A stretch of 64,000 nucleotides of DNA, taken from assembly GCA_904063045.1 (NCBI GenBank), contig CAJFCJ010000014.1:1485643-1549642 (forward strand). Reading direction: 5' to 3'. This document shows, one piece after another, positions 1-13,064 of this stretch (its first letter is position 1; the number at the start of each line of letters is the position of its first letter). Position numbers and translations under genes: made by a program. The stretch is from Dimorphilus gyrociliatus. Lineage: Eukaryota; Annelida; Polychaeta; Dinophilidae. The notes under the pieces are model-generated. The model was not told the DNA's origin. It did not search any database and worked only from the letters and a program-made list of their open reading frames with translations.

Positions 1-2
1 AT

Positions 3-1086
3 CACTTATTCACTGATGGACCGAAAATGACATTGGCTGACTTAATCTTATTTATCAACTTTTCGTTAATTAACAAGGAACGGTTAGAAACCTTTCGCTT
101 GATACGGAACTGGTAAGTAGAAATATGTATAGACCTGCTTTCTTTATTATATTATTCTCATTGACAGGTATAGAAGAGTTTTGCAAGTTCCATGTATTAT
201 TCAGACTTCCTTTTCATTAGGCTTAACTACGCATGACTTTTCGTGTGCTTGTTCTTGTGAAAAAACTAAATTTTTCGAAACAAACTCTATTTCTATTCGA
301 GAGAACGTAAAACCTCCACAAAGCTTTTCAATAAGCCAATTATCTTCTTCAGAGTCCAGAGCTGAAAAACATTTTAATACTATTAAAACTGTTAATAAGG
401 AATATGACCCTCTTGATTGGGACACAATACCTTTGCCTTTACACCCGTCAGTTCCAGATAAAAGAAAACTTCGAAAAAAACAACAATTAGATTACATTAT
501 TGGCTGCGTTAATTCTTTTGTTGAACCAGGTCAAGTTATTGTTGACATGTGTGCAGGGAGTGGACATTTGGGATTGGTACTAGCTAATCTTCGACCGGAT
601 TGTACAATTATAGTGGTAGAAAGTAAAGAAGAAAGTATTGAACGTTGCTATAATATTCGAGAGAAATTAGGTTTAAATAATCTAAAAATCTACTTCTCTC
701 AGCTATCACATATCAGAATGAAATTTGATTTTGGCGTTGCTCTGCATGCTTGTGGTTCTGCCTCAGATTCTGTTATAGAAAAATGTCTTGAAATGGCTGC
801 TTCATTAGTATTGGTGCCTTGCTGTTACGGTTCAATTCGTAGGACACATAATGTAACTTATCCTAGATCCAAGCTATTTAACGAACTGGAATACGAGAAT
901 TATCTAGCAATATGCAGAATAGCTGACCAGCATAGTTCCAATAAAGAGAGATCTAAACGTTCATCAGATCTAATCGATACTGACCGTCTAAAGTACGTAG
1001 AAGAGTGCGGGTATTCAACATGTTTCTTATCACAATTGCCAGAGGATTCTAGCCCTAAAAATAATTTACTGATATGTCTAAAGTAA
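3..1086 (+). CDS. GSTCD: GSTCD-like protein, 3' part (GST-C domain plus methyltransferase fold)
   Basis: Two exons are visible, 3-112 and 168-1086, joined in phase across a 55-bp GT-AG intron; the gene runs off the left edge of the window. The first exon encodes the end of a GST C-terminal-like domain (FTDGPKMTLADLILF), continued by WYRRVLQVP after the junction. A Rossmann methyltransferase-like domain follows, with a glycine-rich loop (VDMCAGSGHLGL), an acidic strand end (VVES), then ALHACG and the PCCYG motif. This GST-C plus methyltransferase order is characteristic of animal GSTCD, whose biochemical activity is poorly known. The stop is TAA at 1084-1086. The missing N-terminus cannot be judged. 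The call rests on domain order and motif similarity. Confidence 0.85.
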
Positions 1087-1385
1087 ATACATTTATATAA
1101 TTAAATGAATGCCTAAAATACGCTAGAGTTGTAAAATCTCTCTTTGAATAGTTCTATTTACAAAAGTAAGGTAAAGACAGTAAAAATTTAAAGATGAATA
1201 TGGATAATTCGAATTTTTATTCTCTAAGTTTGAACACCGGCGCATTATGATACAACCATTTATAAATAATAAACTAATTTTACCTATTTTAAATAGGCTA
1301 AAAATCTTTTGCATAAGATAAGCGAAGCTCGCTCAAGAACTTAAAAGTATCACCAAATGTAAAAAGAATAATAACAATGTAATAG

Positions 1386-4300
1386 TTATCTGTCGTATTG
1401 CAGGAGAATTACAGGTATTGTTACAGCTAATAGATGAAAAATGTCTAAACTAATAACTCTAGAAGAATTAAGGATTTCTTTAGATTCCTCGTAGGTTGTT
1501 GGACCATTTTCCCTTTTGGGAGGCTGGTACGAATCGTCTCTTGTACCTTTAGGGAAAATTTCTGATAAAATTAGATAATTAAATGAAAATCTTTAGGATT
1601 GTTAGGACACTTACTTATGTTCTTTCGTGTAGTATTTGGTAAAATGGGAGCAGGACCCTCGCAAACCTTTTCTCTGTGATCTATTAATAGGTCAATGTAT
1701 CAAATATAAGCTATTGTCTTACGAAGATCACCAACCTTTATGCATTTGGACAGTTATATCGACTTCAGTTGTATCGACTAATTGTCTGGCAGAACTTAAG
1801 CTACATTGAGCGTCTCTCATTCGGGCAGCTTGAATCCAAGTAGGGTAAGGGGCGCTATGAACAATCGAATCAATAACCCAACAATTGTACTTGTAAGGTT
1901 CGTGTCGTCCATAACTAGTAATCAAGTAGCTTTGATCCGAATTTATTTTATAGAAAGCTTCGCACTTGTAATCTGTATAGTTTATAAAAATTTTATCAAA
2001 TGTTATGTACAATACTTGTATATATGCTCTTTTTTTACAGTAATTATGTTTAGAGTAGTCTGAGCACGATTTGGTTTGAGTGTTTAAAGTATCTGAAGAA
2101 CCACAGCTTCTCCTATTCCAATCCGAAAGAGTTCCATCACATGTTACTCCTCCTTTAGCTAGATTAAAATTAGCACTTATCGAACCATCTAAACCACAAT
2201 TATTGAACCATCCCTTGTTCTCGGGAAGAAGAATTTTATAACCACTTGAATGTATGGTAGATCCAATAGGTTGTCGATCTTCTCTAAAATCACATAATCT
2301 TTCAAAACTACTGTCAGGATCTAAGGTAGTATGGGCTAAATGCAAAAGAAAAATAGTTTTATTTTTAACGAAAGGAATAAAACTGAATCAACCCTACATA
2401 TTTTCAATAACAGGACTTCGTAATCCAATTTCTTGATGTTTAAGCAAATAAGCCTTGGTAAGCTGCGGATGAAGGAAAAAAAACGTGTAAGTTAAGAAAA
2501 GGAAGTCAAATACAATGTCTATATAAACAAAGTCACGCAAAAAACAATTCGCCTATTCATACCATCCGTTCCTTGAAGTGGTGATCAATAAGAAACTGCG
2601 TTTCTCCTCGTTTATAGACTTGCAGACGAATTTGCCAAAGAGGCGGAAAATTACTTCATTCCTCCTTATTTGAACCTATTTACGCATTATCAAATGCCAT
2701 TTAAAGAGGGAAAAAAATGAGGCAATTACTACAGAATTGAAAGATTGATCAGCAAGTTCATTTAAAAAGAAATTTTCAATCATTATAATTAAATTAATTA
2801 ATTAATCAATTAATTAATTAGTCTCAATAACTAATATTTTAAAGGGATAACAAAGAGATAAGAGTAAGAAACTAACATTATCGTAGAAATTGGATTCGTA
2901 CCAAGTCCATGAGCCTCGAAGATATTCAGGTATTTCGCATTCGGGTTCCTCAGAAGGTGCTAAATGACATAAGTTGCAAGATTTCTTGCAGTATGATTTG
3001 TATTTCCTATGATGACACTTTTTTCTAGCCACTACTTTGTCACAACCGATATTCTCATCGATGCATGTTCCGCTCTGACTCCTCGTTAATTGAAATTGTA
3101 GAGTGGAACCGTTCCATTGTCCGTCGCTGCTTATCTTCAAATTAACCCTGTTATACATGGTTGCTGACGCAATTTCATTTTCAGAAGTTGGTAGATGGCG
3201 TGGTAATTTCTATTAATAGGCAATAAAATAAGAATGGAAGAGAATGAAATATCAAATTAAGTCTTCCATAATCTTAAAATTTGTCGCGTACACTTTCATA
3301 TAAGGATCTTATTTCTTTGTAGAGTTTTTTACTTTATCTACGTGTATAACGACTGTTGCTAATTGTACTTAATTACACTTGTTAGCGCCAATGCAGAGGA
3401 GCTTCGAGGCACGAACTCTCGCCGACGACTCCCCTTAATTACATGCTATGTAGGATTTTGTTCTGTCGATGAGAGAATTTTCTGCTCATACATCCAAAGC
3501 TTTAACACCTATCTATTTCCGCCTCTTTCTACCAATTTAAAACTATTTCGATGCCAGCAGATTGATAAGATTATCAGAAGAAACGTAACAAAATTTAAAA
3601 ATCGATATGACCGACTTACTAGAACATAATGAGCTGGATCAAAATCATATCCTAAGATTACAAATGAGTTCTTTTTATGAGTCCAATTTCCCCAGCATTG
3701 AAACCTCGCAAATTTTTCCTTGTGATCCGAAAAAGGATTACAACTTGGTGTCGGAAAGAACATAAGTAAACCTTCTGTCGTTACGCATTCGCTCTCCATT
3801 CTTGATGTCTTCCAAGCGTAGGAGCAAGTGGGCTATTAATGATAACAGAGGAATCAATTACGAATCAAACCCTTAGGCTAATACTTTGAAATCAATGTTA
3901 CTAATATTGCTTTTAAATGCATCAGTTAATTCAAATGAAATTGTTAATAAATAATTAATTGTTTTCCATGTTCTGGATAAGACACGCCTAGACAAACCTT
4001 ATTAGCATTATTATGGAACTGATGGAATAAGAAGCCTCCAAGTTTTGGACAAGGTACCCAAGTCCTTTGAGGAGCAGCTGTAAAGAATATTAAAAACTTT
4101 AAAAAAGGTAATACGTAAGTGATTAGAAATCAATAGAACATTCATATATTTATAGTCTTAGACGTAGAAGACAGAAGAAATAATGCATATTGCATAATAT
4201 TATAAATCGAATAATACCAGACCGGGACTCTGGAGATCAGACCAGGCCGACTTGGTACAAGATCAATGAAGACGTAATCAATTTGCGGATCAGTAGGAAA

Positions 4301-6125
4301 TGGCGTCAACAGCTTACCACCGTTCTATTAGACCCTCTAACCTTTTGTCTTACTTAACAAACAACAAGTAGATATATGTAAATAATGTCTTACTAACCAA
4401 TCCACGGCCATCCATGATGCGATAAATCTACGTCACTGTTGCAGATCTTCATGGTTGAATAGGTTATTTCAGCTTAAAAGGAATAAAACACGTAAATAAA
4501 GGAGAAATCAGAGATTACAAAGTAGAAAGATATAAAGATGGAATATAATTGAATAGAGGAAGATGGATAGTCAGGATATTTTAGTCAAACAGAGAAACAG
4601 TTTCATTGACTTAATCGTCCGGCGGGTCAGTCGTTTGCTTTATTGGGTTGAGCGAGAATCTCATACATGTTAACAAGTTGAAATGCTCTATTCTTATTTT
4701 AATATAAAAGAGTTGGAAACTCTACGTAAAAGTGCAAGTTGAAGGATAAAATCGGTGAGGTTCGATAATATGAAGAGGGGCCGTTAGGAAGAAGGGTAAG
4801 CGGAACGGTATTCAGTAGATGGAATGTGGTTAGAATCCGAAATAAACGAATCAATCAGGAAGGGGGAACTAAGTCATCAAGAAACTTGATTGTGTCATTC
4901 ACTAGACACCTTTTATCTTTTTCTTCCCTTTTACATTGCTCACGCTCTACCACCCGCATCATTTAAATATCTTTATCTTTAGCTTACCTGAACTGACTTT
5001 GATTATGTTTCTACCATCTAGAGGCCGAAGTCTGGCACAAACGAGTGTGATCGAATTTGATCTGTAGAACGTCGTATTCATTTAAGCCTTACAAATAGCA
5101 GACATATAATTGTTAATCAAATGGTAAAAAAAAAGCGATGTTCCTTTGTTGTTCTTTTTCAATTTAATCCTTTACATTTTTTTTTATTACTGCAGATAAA
5201 CCTGCCTTGTAGCATTACTCCAAATATAGATCTACCCTATAATTTAGTATACTTTTCGTATACAGTTAAGAATATATGGTACCTGATCTCTTTAATAACA
5301 AATAGATGGTGGGGTCGAGCGTCCAAACATTCCCATTTATATAATAAAGTCGTTTTAAAGCAGGAATCTCCCCTTCGGCAATATGAGTTGCTTTGACTTC
5401 TCAGCGTAAAAGTCAACTCATCAGGCCTAGTTGCCTGTACTTCTTTTCTTTCTATCCAGTGTCTAGAAAAATTTCCGTACATTGTCTCGAAAGTCCACCC
5501 AGACCAACCGCCCTCTTTCCGTTTTTGTCTTATGTAGGAAGGGAATGAACACTTTTGCCATGTTGGAACTGTAATTAATAGAATTGAAAAATTACTGATT
5601 GGCTCAAAAAAAGTCAGAAATAAATTTGAGAAAGTTAAAGAAAAAGCTAGAGATATATCGGAAAAGGTGGTAGGTTTCAGTCAATACGATCACTTCCACA
5701 ACATCCAACCCCTTCAAATATTTGTTCACTAATTTTCTAATCCGGTCACGTACCCTTGGTGAAAATTGCTAATATCTCCTATACATAATGCTCGTATCGG
5801 TTTAATTCATGTGATTGTTGAAGAAAGAGATGTAGCAAAGAATATATACATATATGTATGAAAGATATAAGTAATAAGCTTAATATAGATGATTCTAAAG
5901 AGTTTTTATTTTTAATTGATAGGTCTTGTTCAAGATATAATTGGCATTAGATCCTTTTTATTATGACAATCTTCATTGCTAATTATTAATTTAAGGTATT
6001 TTTGATACTCTCTATCAACTGAAAAGGTTTATTGGCATAAAAATATGCGATAAATAAATATATACTATCTTTCAACTCTTGTAGTATTTACCATATACAG
6101 ATATATATATATACATAGACGCACG

Positions 6126-6161
<36 letters not shown>

Positions 6162-8606
6162 TATACTTCTAGTATGTATTGTGTATATTATAAGAATGGT
6201 ACGCTACAGCGAACGACTTTATTGCCGTTGAGCTTTTATTAAATAACGCAAAAAAGGAATATAGTATGCGGAAGCAGAATGAAAAGGCGAAGTAATCAGT
6301 TCTACATAGCCTTCATATTTGAAGTTCTCCTGTGATATATACAAAAGCATCTAATAACCGTTTAAATGCAACTAAGGGTTTACTTCCTGTTCTAAAACTT
6401 CCACCATATATGAAGTCTTAAATGTACTTATCATGCGCAATAGAACTTTGTATATCAACTTTGTATATCTTCATGTTTCATGATACGTTTCTGCGCAATC
6501 TCTATCTTTCTTACTTATTCACCCTTTCTCTTCTCTACTTTCTAGTTTACTCTTACTCTCACTCTCTGTTTCTCTCTCATTCTACTTATCGATTTTCAAT
6601 AGTCTATACATAAAAAATGTGCTTGCTATTCCTTATGTAAAGGCAGTCGAACCTATTAACAAACACTAATTCAAACAGACGATACAGGAAATTCGTCGAA
6701 GCGTCTATTTATTTTGCTTTCCTCCTCGCGTAACGATTTAAATAAGTAACTAATTAGACAACTTGTTTTTATTTATTTGTTTTCCTTTCCTTTCATCGTT
6801 ATTATTTTCTATTAGGGTAGGACGTTAGGTTTATTGGTAAGTTTAGACGCTTAACGCTTTAGTGATAGTGTAAAAAATGCGAGGGGAAAATCGCCAAGTG
6901 TACTCGGAAGAACAAAAGCCTTTTGTTTATTAATTGAATGAGATTGTATGCGAAGGTATAAGGTATTGATCCAGTCGATGAACTTTGAATAGGTTTGCTT
7001 CGTATAATGATAAAAAAGGCGTCTACGTGTAAATTGGTGCCTCCTTTTTTTCACTAGGCGTCAGTCGATTGTAAATTCTCCCGGGCTAAAGAAGAAACGC
7101 TGTATATAAATATATGAAGAAGCGCGACAAATACTACCGAAGGGCGTTGAGGATATGCAAAAGCCTTGCAACTTTATATGCACAATATTCATTTACTAAA
7201 CACGTTTGTCCATTCCCGTGTGTAGGGAAAATGGCCGTACAGGAAAAGAAACGCCTGAAAGCAAACATCGCTACTTGTTTAAAGCAGGCGACATTGGAAA
7301 GACGCTCGGCTTTTTTACTCAGAGTCTCAGCCGTCCGTCAAGTTTGGACTGTTGCATTCTTTCTCAACATTGCAGTCGTTAGACGCTTTAGAAAACTTGT
7401 GTTTGCATTTCATTGCCTTTGTTTTCGTATTTGACGACCAACTTTGATTTATTTGGACGTCCCCTTACATATTTGTAGGCATTTATTCAATGCCCGCAAC
7501 GATCCATAAAATATTTAAGGAGAGGAAAATGGCACTTTTAACGGAAATTAATAGATACACCTTGTATAAACTGTTACTCTGACAAGAAATGCAAAAAGCA
7601 AGAAATCGAAGTGAGCAAATTTAAGTGGGTGGAGTTTGAAAGCAGAGGGGTGAAGGGGAAAAGACTGCTTGAATATGAAGTTGATTGAAAGACTTTTTTT
7701 GTCTAATCAAATACGCTCATTGTGACATGACTGCCCTTGTGGTCAAGTAAACGAACGTTTGACGCCAATTACTCTACTCTCTCCCCTCCTCTCTCTCCCT
7801 CTCACTTATCCTCTCATACTCCCCCTGTCTCTTTTTCCTCTTTTTTTTTTTTTACAGCCAATATTGGCCAAACTGGTGCAGTGCAGCTGTCAGATTGCAC
7901 CGTGAAATATTAAACTACTTCTGCTCCATTACCATCTCAACCGCCTTTTTATATAAATATATATAAACTGTATATAAGATATATATCGAATATGGGACCC
8001 CGCGCGAACAATTAATCCTTATTAGGCCTTCGGCAATATACTTCGCCTTAAAAGCAAGTCATCTTCCACGTGTGACATTTATAATGTGAAAGAAAACTCA
8101 TAGAATCTCATTATATGCGCTAAAGGAGGGAGGAAAGAAAAACTTTGTCTTATTTATTATCGAAGTAATATGCTTAAGAATAGAAACTATACGTAGAAAT
8201 GATTACTAGTGGGAAAATCTTTTTACATTACATTCTGTTCTCTTTTATGAATATTGAAATAAAAGTAAAAATAAAAGAATATTTCTTAAGAAAATAACTT
8301 TTTTATAACAATATTCTTTTATTATTTTATTATATTCCTATTTACTATTACTTTATTATAAACGTTCATCGGCTTTCGATAAAAATTTGTTCGACCGCAG
8401 ACTCTCTATAGACAAGACAGACTGTATGAGAATAAATCTCATTTATACGTTAATCACGTACTAAAGAAGCGACAAACCGATGACTTGTAATTGAAAACAA
8501 ATAATAACAACCAACCGATATTTTATAACTGAAAATATAAAAATTTAACTGAGAACTAACCTGTACTAATAGCGAGAAAAATGGATGTGATCGAAAGCAG
8601 GTTCAT
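1386..8606 (-). CDS. Secreted/GPI-type protein with ShK and DUF7042/7043/7044-like domains
   Basis: Exons inferred from phase, 5' to 3': 8606-8561 (signal peptide MNLLSITSIFLAIST), 5568-5283, 5061-4988, 4472-4398, about 4313-4220, 4077-3998, 3832-3620, 3209-2877, 2335-2039, 1972-1736, 1680-1615, 1561-1386. The product is roughly 640 residues and Cys-rich. Exon 5568-5283 begins a DUF7044-like module (KCSFPSYIR). Exons 4077-3620 read as a DUF7043-like module (CPKLGG, MESECVTTEG, FQCWGNW). Exon 3209-2877 holds a six-Cys ShK motif with spacing C-x6-C-x7-C-x8-C-x3-C-x2-C, then a second module start (CEIPEYLRGSW). The C-terminus is hydrophobic (IFHLLAVTIPVILL) and ends after four more residues, suggesting a GPI signal or tail anchor. 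Two junctions (4398/4313 and 2877/2335) do not fit in phase with my boundaries, so a small exon or weak donor was missed there. The function is unknown; an extracellular role is inferred. Confidence 0.7.
2787..2820. repeat. (AATT) repeats
   Basis: Tandem AATTAATT units in an intron of the ShK/DUF704x gene, on the 3' side of the ShK exon. Confidence 0.8.
5569..8560 (-). other. First intron (about 3 kb) of the ShK/DUF704x gene
   Basis: The donor GTTAGT follows the signal-peptide exon at 8561 and the acceptor lies at 5569-5570, both phase 1. I see no convincing coding exon inside. It contains TA-rich microsatellite (6090-6160), CT-rich tracts (6500-6590, 7770-7860) and a GGTGCA/TGCACC inverted repeat at 7875-7901. 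The 106-codon open frame at 7114-7434 (+) has no recognisable domain or splice support. Confidence 0.55.
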
Positions 8607-8760
8607 TGCTGTTTTGCAGTGTAGCGACGTTGGGCCTTTGCAGCGCGGTGCGTCAGAGTCAGAATTAAGTTAGGTAGTTTGCAGGACAGCAGTGCGCCTC
8701 TGGGGACAGCGTCCATCTGCTTGAACGGTCTCTCGTGCTGATCGGGCCGCTGCTAGAATC
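8607..8760 (-). promoter_or_regulatory. Promoter/5' UTR region of the ShK/DUF704x gene
   Basis: A locally GC-richer stretch sits immediately upstream of the signal-peptide ATG at 8606-8604 (minus strand), in an otherwise AT-rich region. No TATA box is obvious. Its role is inferred from position and composition only. Confidence 0.35.
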
Positions 8761-9560
8761 ATTAATTTTCATTGTTATCTCGTCTCTTTTTTGCATATAA
8801 AATACCTTCTCTTTCTTCTCTCCCGATGGCTTTAAATGTTTATCGTAAGGAATATAGAAAGCTTGTAAAAAAAAACTAAATACTCTCAAAACACACACAT
8901 ACTATGTCTCTCTCTCGTTCCCCTCCTTTTTGCGTAATTATCTACAACTCCATTAGCTTTAGGATATTTCCCATCGACACTAATTCCATCAAATATTCTC
9001 TAAAACTTGTAGTTATCTTATCAATAATCATTAGCTAGGAAAACTCTTTCTCTCTCTTTCTCTATTTTTGTTATTTTCAGTTACTTTTGGGTAAAATGTT
9101 AAATGTAATACTCAGAATGTAAAAAGAAATAGAATCTTTCCTATTTCTTAATAGGGAAAGGGAGAGGTGGAAATCTAGACAGAGAGAAGATATTCGAGAA
9201 ATTTGCACGCCATCTATTGGATTCCTTAAAAATATGAAAGAATAAAAGAACAAAAAGAACTATAGAAAAGAACCAGATATTCTTTTAAAACTCTTTATTT
9301 AAAACTATCTCAAAGTAATTTTAATTATTCAGATCTATGTTAATACATCTTGAATGTTGTATTTAAAAATATATAACATACCCTTTTAAATTTGAATAAA
9401 AACTGTAAATTTGTATAGAGAGTGCATTTGTGTCTTATTTCTTTCTCAATAATGTTACTCAAACATTAAGTAACTTTTAGAATTGAACAGGCGAAGTAAT
9501 AATTTGTTATTTTCACTAAAAGTTTTTTTTTTAAAAAAAATAAAAAAAATAGTATTAAAT
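8761..9560. other. Intergenic, no gene seen
   Basis: AT-rich DNA with short CT and poly-A/T runs, lying between the 5' end of one minus-strand gene and the 3' end of the next. It presumably includes the 3' UTR of the sushi/mucin gene just below 9561. Confidence 0.5.
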
Positions 9561-12500
9561 TCATTTCTTCTTTTTTGATTGTTTTAAATGTTTCGGCAAA
9601 GACTTGGTTTTTACTTTTTTTTGGAATAAATTACACAAATGGGGTAAATCCATACCAACAATGACCAATGCTATAAAGCCTAATACAATACCAAACACAG
9701 TACCGATATGCTGGGCTGATGGAGCTTCTAATGTTTTTTCGTCTTTTTTAACTTCTACTTCTGTCAATTTGATTATATATAAATATGTATATCTACTTTA
9801 TTCAATAGAATAATATTTTGAGTCAGTAGTGTACTGTTATTGTTAAGAAGAGGATATGTTTTCTTACCTATACACTGTTCAATATCAGGCTCCCATTCTC
9901 TCCGGCAAGTAGAAAAGAAGAATGAATTCTTTTTCGACTTGAATCCATCTTGACAAGAACAGTTTAGCTTGATACCCCAATCTGTTGAATTTTTATCACA
10001 AACAACTCCGTCCCAAACGGGAATTGGAGGACACTTGATGACTAATAAAACATATAAAATCAATACGTAATAAAGGCTTAACAATAGTAAACTCATACTT
10101 TCACAATTATCTATAAATGACCAACTTCCATTGATCAAACATGTTGAGATATTGTTTGTATCTTTAAATGTAAATCCGTCGAAACAATTGTAAGAAACTA
10201 TTGAATTGTAGTTTGTTGACAGATACGACGATTTGCTGTTTTGTACTACTTTGGGTGAACCACAATCGACTCCTATATATAATAAAAAGTGATTGAATTG
10301 ATAATACCTAAAAGAATTTTATCTACTGAAGCATTTTATCTCATCGAATTCCGTTTTCCACTTTCCATAGACGTCACATGATATCGATAACGAAGTTATT
10401 CCTTTTTTTATCCAATATCCATCATTACAAGTTACATTGTATTTATAATTCTCTTCAATCCATAGTAGACTAGAGAACTCGACGAACTTTCTTGACGGAC
10501 ATTTAATTCCTATTGAAAAATTATTTATTAACTGTAAGAATAAACTATTCACTAGAAAACTTACTAGTGCAAAACGGCCGCTCTAAGGAGGGAAACCAAT
10601 TTCGATTTTGACACTTAATAACTATACTACTAGTATTTAATACTGTTAAATATCCTAATAAGCACGTTACTTGAACATAAGTATCTTTTGTGGTTAGAGA
10701 TGAATTATAAACTGTAAAGTTTTGAGCAGTTAAGGCGGGACAATTATCTAAAAATTTGTTTTCAATTTAAGTCAATTCCATTGAAAGATAACTTTACAAA
10801 AAGTTTAAAATACCTGAGCATGTAATATTGTCCGAGAGCCATTCTTCATTTGGCGAGCATTTTATATAAAAGTATTTATATCCAAAGTTAGTTAGCGTTC
10901 CGTTTAGACACTGATACTTAACAGAGGAGAGTAATTCATTTTTAGTATCGTTTACTTTTACGGCAAAATCAAAGTTAGGAGCGTTTTCGCACAAATTTTC
11001 TTCAAATTGAATAGGAAAAGATATATTTAACGACAATCAATATTTATCTATAACAGACCAATGATAATGATTCTTACCTACGCAAGTAGAGACATTTGAA
11101 ATGTCCCAATATCCATCCACACAACTAAGATGGATTATATCTACACCATTTTCAAAATGATACCCATCAATACAGCTTAAAGTTGCCGACGATCCTATTC
11201 GATTTAGTTTTACAACAGTTAAAGGCCAGTACGGTAATGCAGGACAGATTTTCTTACAGGTCAAGTCAATAAAATGTGAGCATCTTGTTTGAAAATTTTG
11301 AATATATCCTATATTCGTTTCTTTTCTACTGTCTACTTCTTTTTTATCTCGTAAACAATCTATTTCTAAAACATACATAAACATATAAACTGAATGATTT
11401 TGTTATATAACTGCTTTACTTTGGCATGTTGCGTTCATTTCGTGCCATACATTTGTGCCAATACATTCGTGTGTCCTTGTTAAAGTATGATCTTCAAATT
11501 CATAGCCAGAATGACATTTCCGAATTAGAACAACGTTTTCTTCGAAAAGCTCAAGATTTCGATATTCGTTAATATTTATTTCATTTATTGATACTATTGA
11601 GCAGCTCGCTTCTAAAGGTTCTTTTGTATAATTGATTTGTTTATATTCATCAGTTGTAGTACTTTGTTCAAATGTTACAGTGGTTCTTTTATCTGGCTCC
11701 GGAGTGGTATTTGTTTCAGTAGCATCAACCTGTGATTTTGTTGTTTTTATTGAATTTTCAGTTGTCTCGTGTAACTTTGTAGTAACTTCTATACTTGTAC
11801 TTACTTGAGATGTAGCTTGTATATTCTGGGTTGTTTGTATAGTTGATTGTGATGTTGAAGCGTTAGGAGTAGTAGTTACTTCTTTTGTCGTAGAATGTTT
11901 CGTTGAAGCTGTTGTTTAAAGATGTTATTGATTCAATTGTTTTGAAAAATTTACCTGTTAACTGAGTAGTAGTTGGTAGTAAAGTGGTTGTTGTTTGTTG
12001 ACTAGTTGTTGTCGGCGCGTAAGTTGTTGATTTAGTTGTCGTTGGTTGAACTGTAGTTGTATATATAGATATTGTGGTCGCTTTTAAAGTAGTAGTTTCT
12101 TGTGCAGTTGTAGTAGTTTCCTGTGCAGTTGTAGTAGTTTCTTCTGCAGTTGTAGTAGTTTCTTGTGCAGTTGTAGTGGTTTCTTGTGCAGTTGTAGTTG
12201 TTTCTTCTGCAGTAGTAGTAGTTTCTTCTGCAGTTGTAGTAGTTTCTTGTGCAGTTGTAGTAGTTTCTTGTGCAGTAGTAGTAGTTTCCTGTGCAGTAGT
12301 AGTAGTTTCCTGTGCAGTTGTAGTAGTTTCTTCTGCAGTAGTAGTAGTTTCTTGTGCAGTTGTAGTTGTTTCTTCAACGGTTGTGGTCGTAGGCTGAATC
12401 GTTGTAGTTTGTAGTGTTGTAGGTACAGTAGACGATATCACAGTTGTTTCAGGTGTTGTTGCAACAGTTGTTACTGAAATTAATTTTCAGGTTATCTGAG

Positions 12501-13064
12501 AAAGTGATTTAAAAGCTCCTTTTGTATTTAATGGAAAATCATCGATTGTATAATTTTGAAATGTAATATTGTTGAAGAGAAGTATAATAACTAAAGACTT
12601 TACCAGGATCAGGCTCCCATGCAGTATTTAAGCAAGTCACTGTCGTGCGAGAGTCCCATTTCTCCGACGCAGTTTCTATATCGGGCCATAAGGTGTTTGG
12701 CCCCTTTCTAAAAGGATAGGGAAAATATTTTTACTAAAAAAGAACTGAATCAAATACCATTCTACGATAAACCTGTATAATCCACTGGCACATGCTATTG
12801 TACCAATCCTCCAAGAGTTGGATTGGTAACTTATATAAAGATTAGTAGAAGGCATTTTATAATAAGGTCTATCATACTGACACCCAGCTCCGTTGACTAT
12901 ATTATAAGCTCCGTTCAAAAACCCATATCCAGTGTCGAAGATTTGAACACGAATACAGTAAAATCCTCCATTAACTGAAATGTTTATTGGCTGTAATTTC
13001 AATTTCATAATTACTTTTACTTACCAAATTTAAAGAAAAAGAGGAGGAAAAAGATGCTGGTCAT
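9561..13064 (-). CDS. Mucin-like, multi-sushi (CCP) type I membrane protein
   Basis: Twelve exons join without frame conflict: 13064-13025, 12974-12773, 12707-12604, 12473-11955, 11908-11420, 11365-11078, 10999-10814, 10747-10565, 10509-10327, 10272-10099, 10041-9868, 9760-9561, giving about 913 residues. Order: signal peptide (MTSIFFLLFFFKFV), a Cys-containing N-terminal domain I do not recognise, a Thr-rich mucin segment with 7-residue repeats (TTTTAQE/TTTTAEE), about seven sushi modules each with four Cys and a late Trp (for example CHSGYEF, CIDGYHF, CFDGF), one membrane helix (GTVFGIVLGFIALVIVGM) and a short Lys-rich tail. The sushi exons are all multiples of three with phase 1-1 borders, the usual exon-shuffling arrangement. 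It is probably a cell-surface adhesion or recognition protein; its partner is unknown. Confidence 0.82.
12088..12378 (-). repeat. 21-bp coding minisatellite (TTTTA[Q/E]E repeats)
   Basis: About 13 tandem 21-bp units plus a degenerate flanking one encode alternating TTTTAQE and TTTTAEE in the mucin-like segment. Units differ mostly at third positions and at the Q/E codon. Every one of these frames stays open on both strands because of the composition, so the overlapping long frames here are not separate genes. Copy number is probably polymorphic (inference). Confidence 0.9.

Noticed and set aside
7114-7434. 106-codon basic open frame on the plus strand
   Set aside because: Lies in an intron of the minus-strand ShK gene; no domain, signal peptide or splice-consistent extension.
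12074-12414. Long open frames on both strands (Val/Ser/Cys-rich and Leu/Lys/Gln-rich readings) over the Thr repeat
   Set aside because: They are alternative readings of the 21-bp minisatellite; only the Thr-rich minus frame joins in phase to flanking exons.
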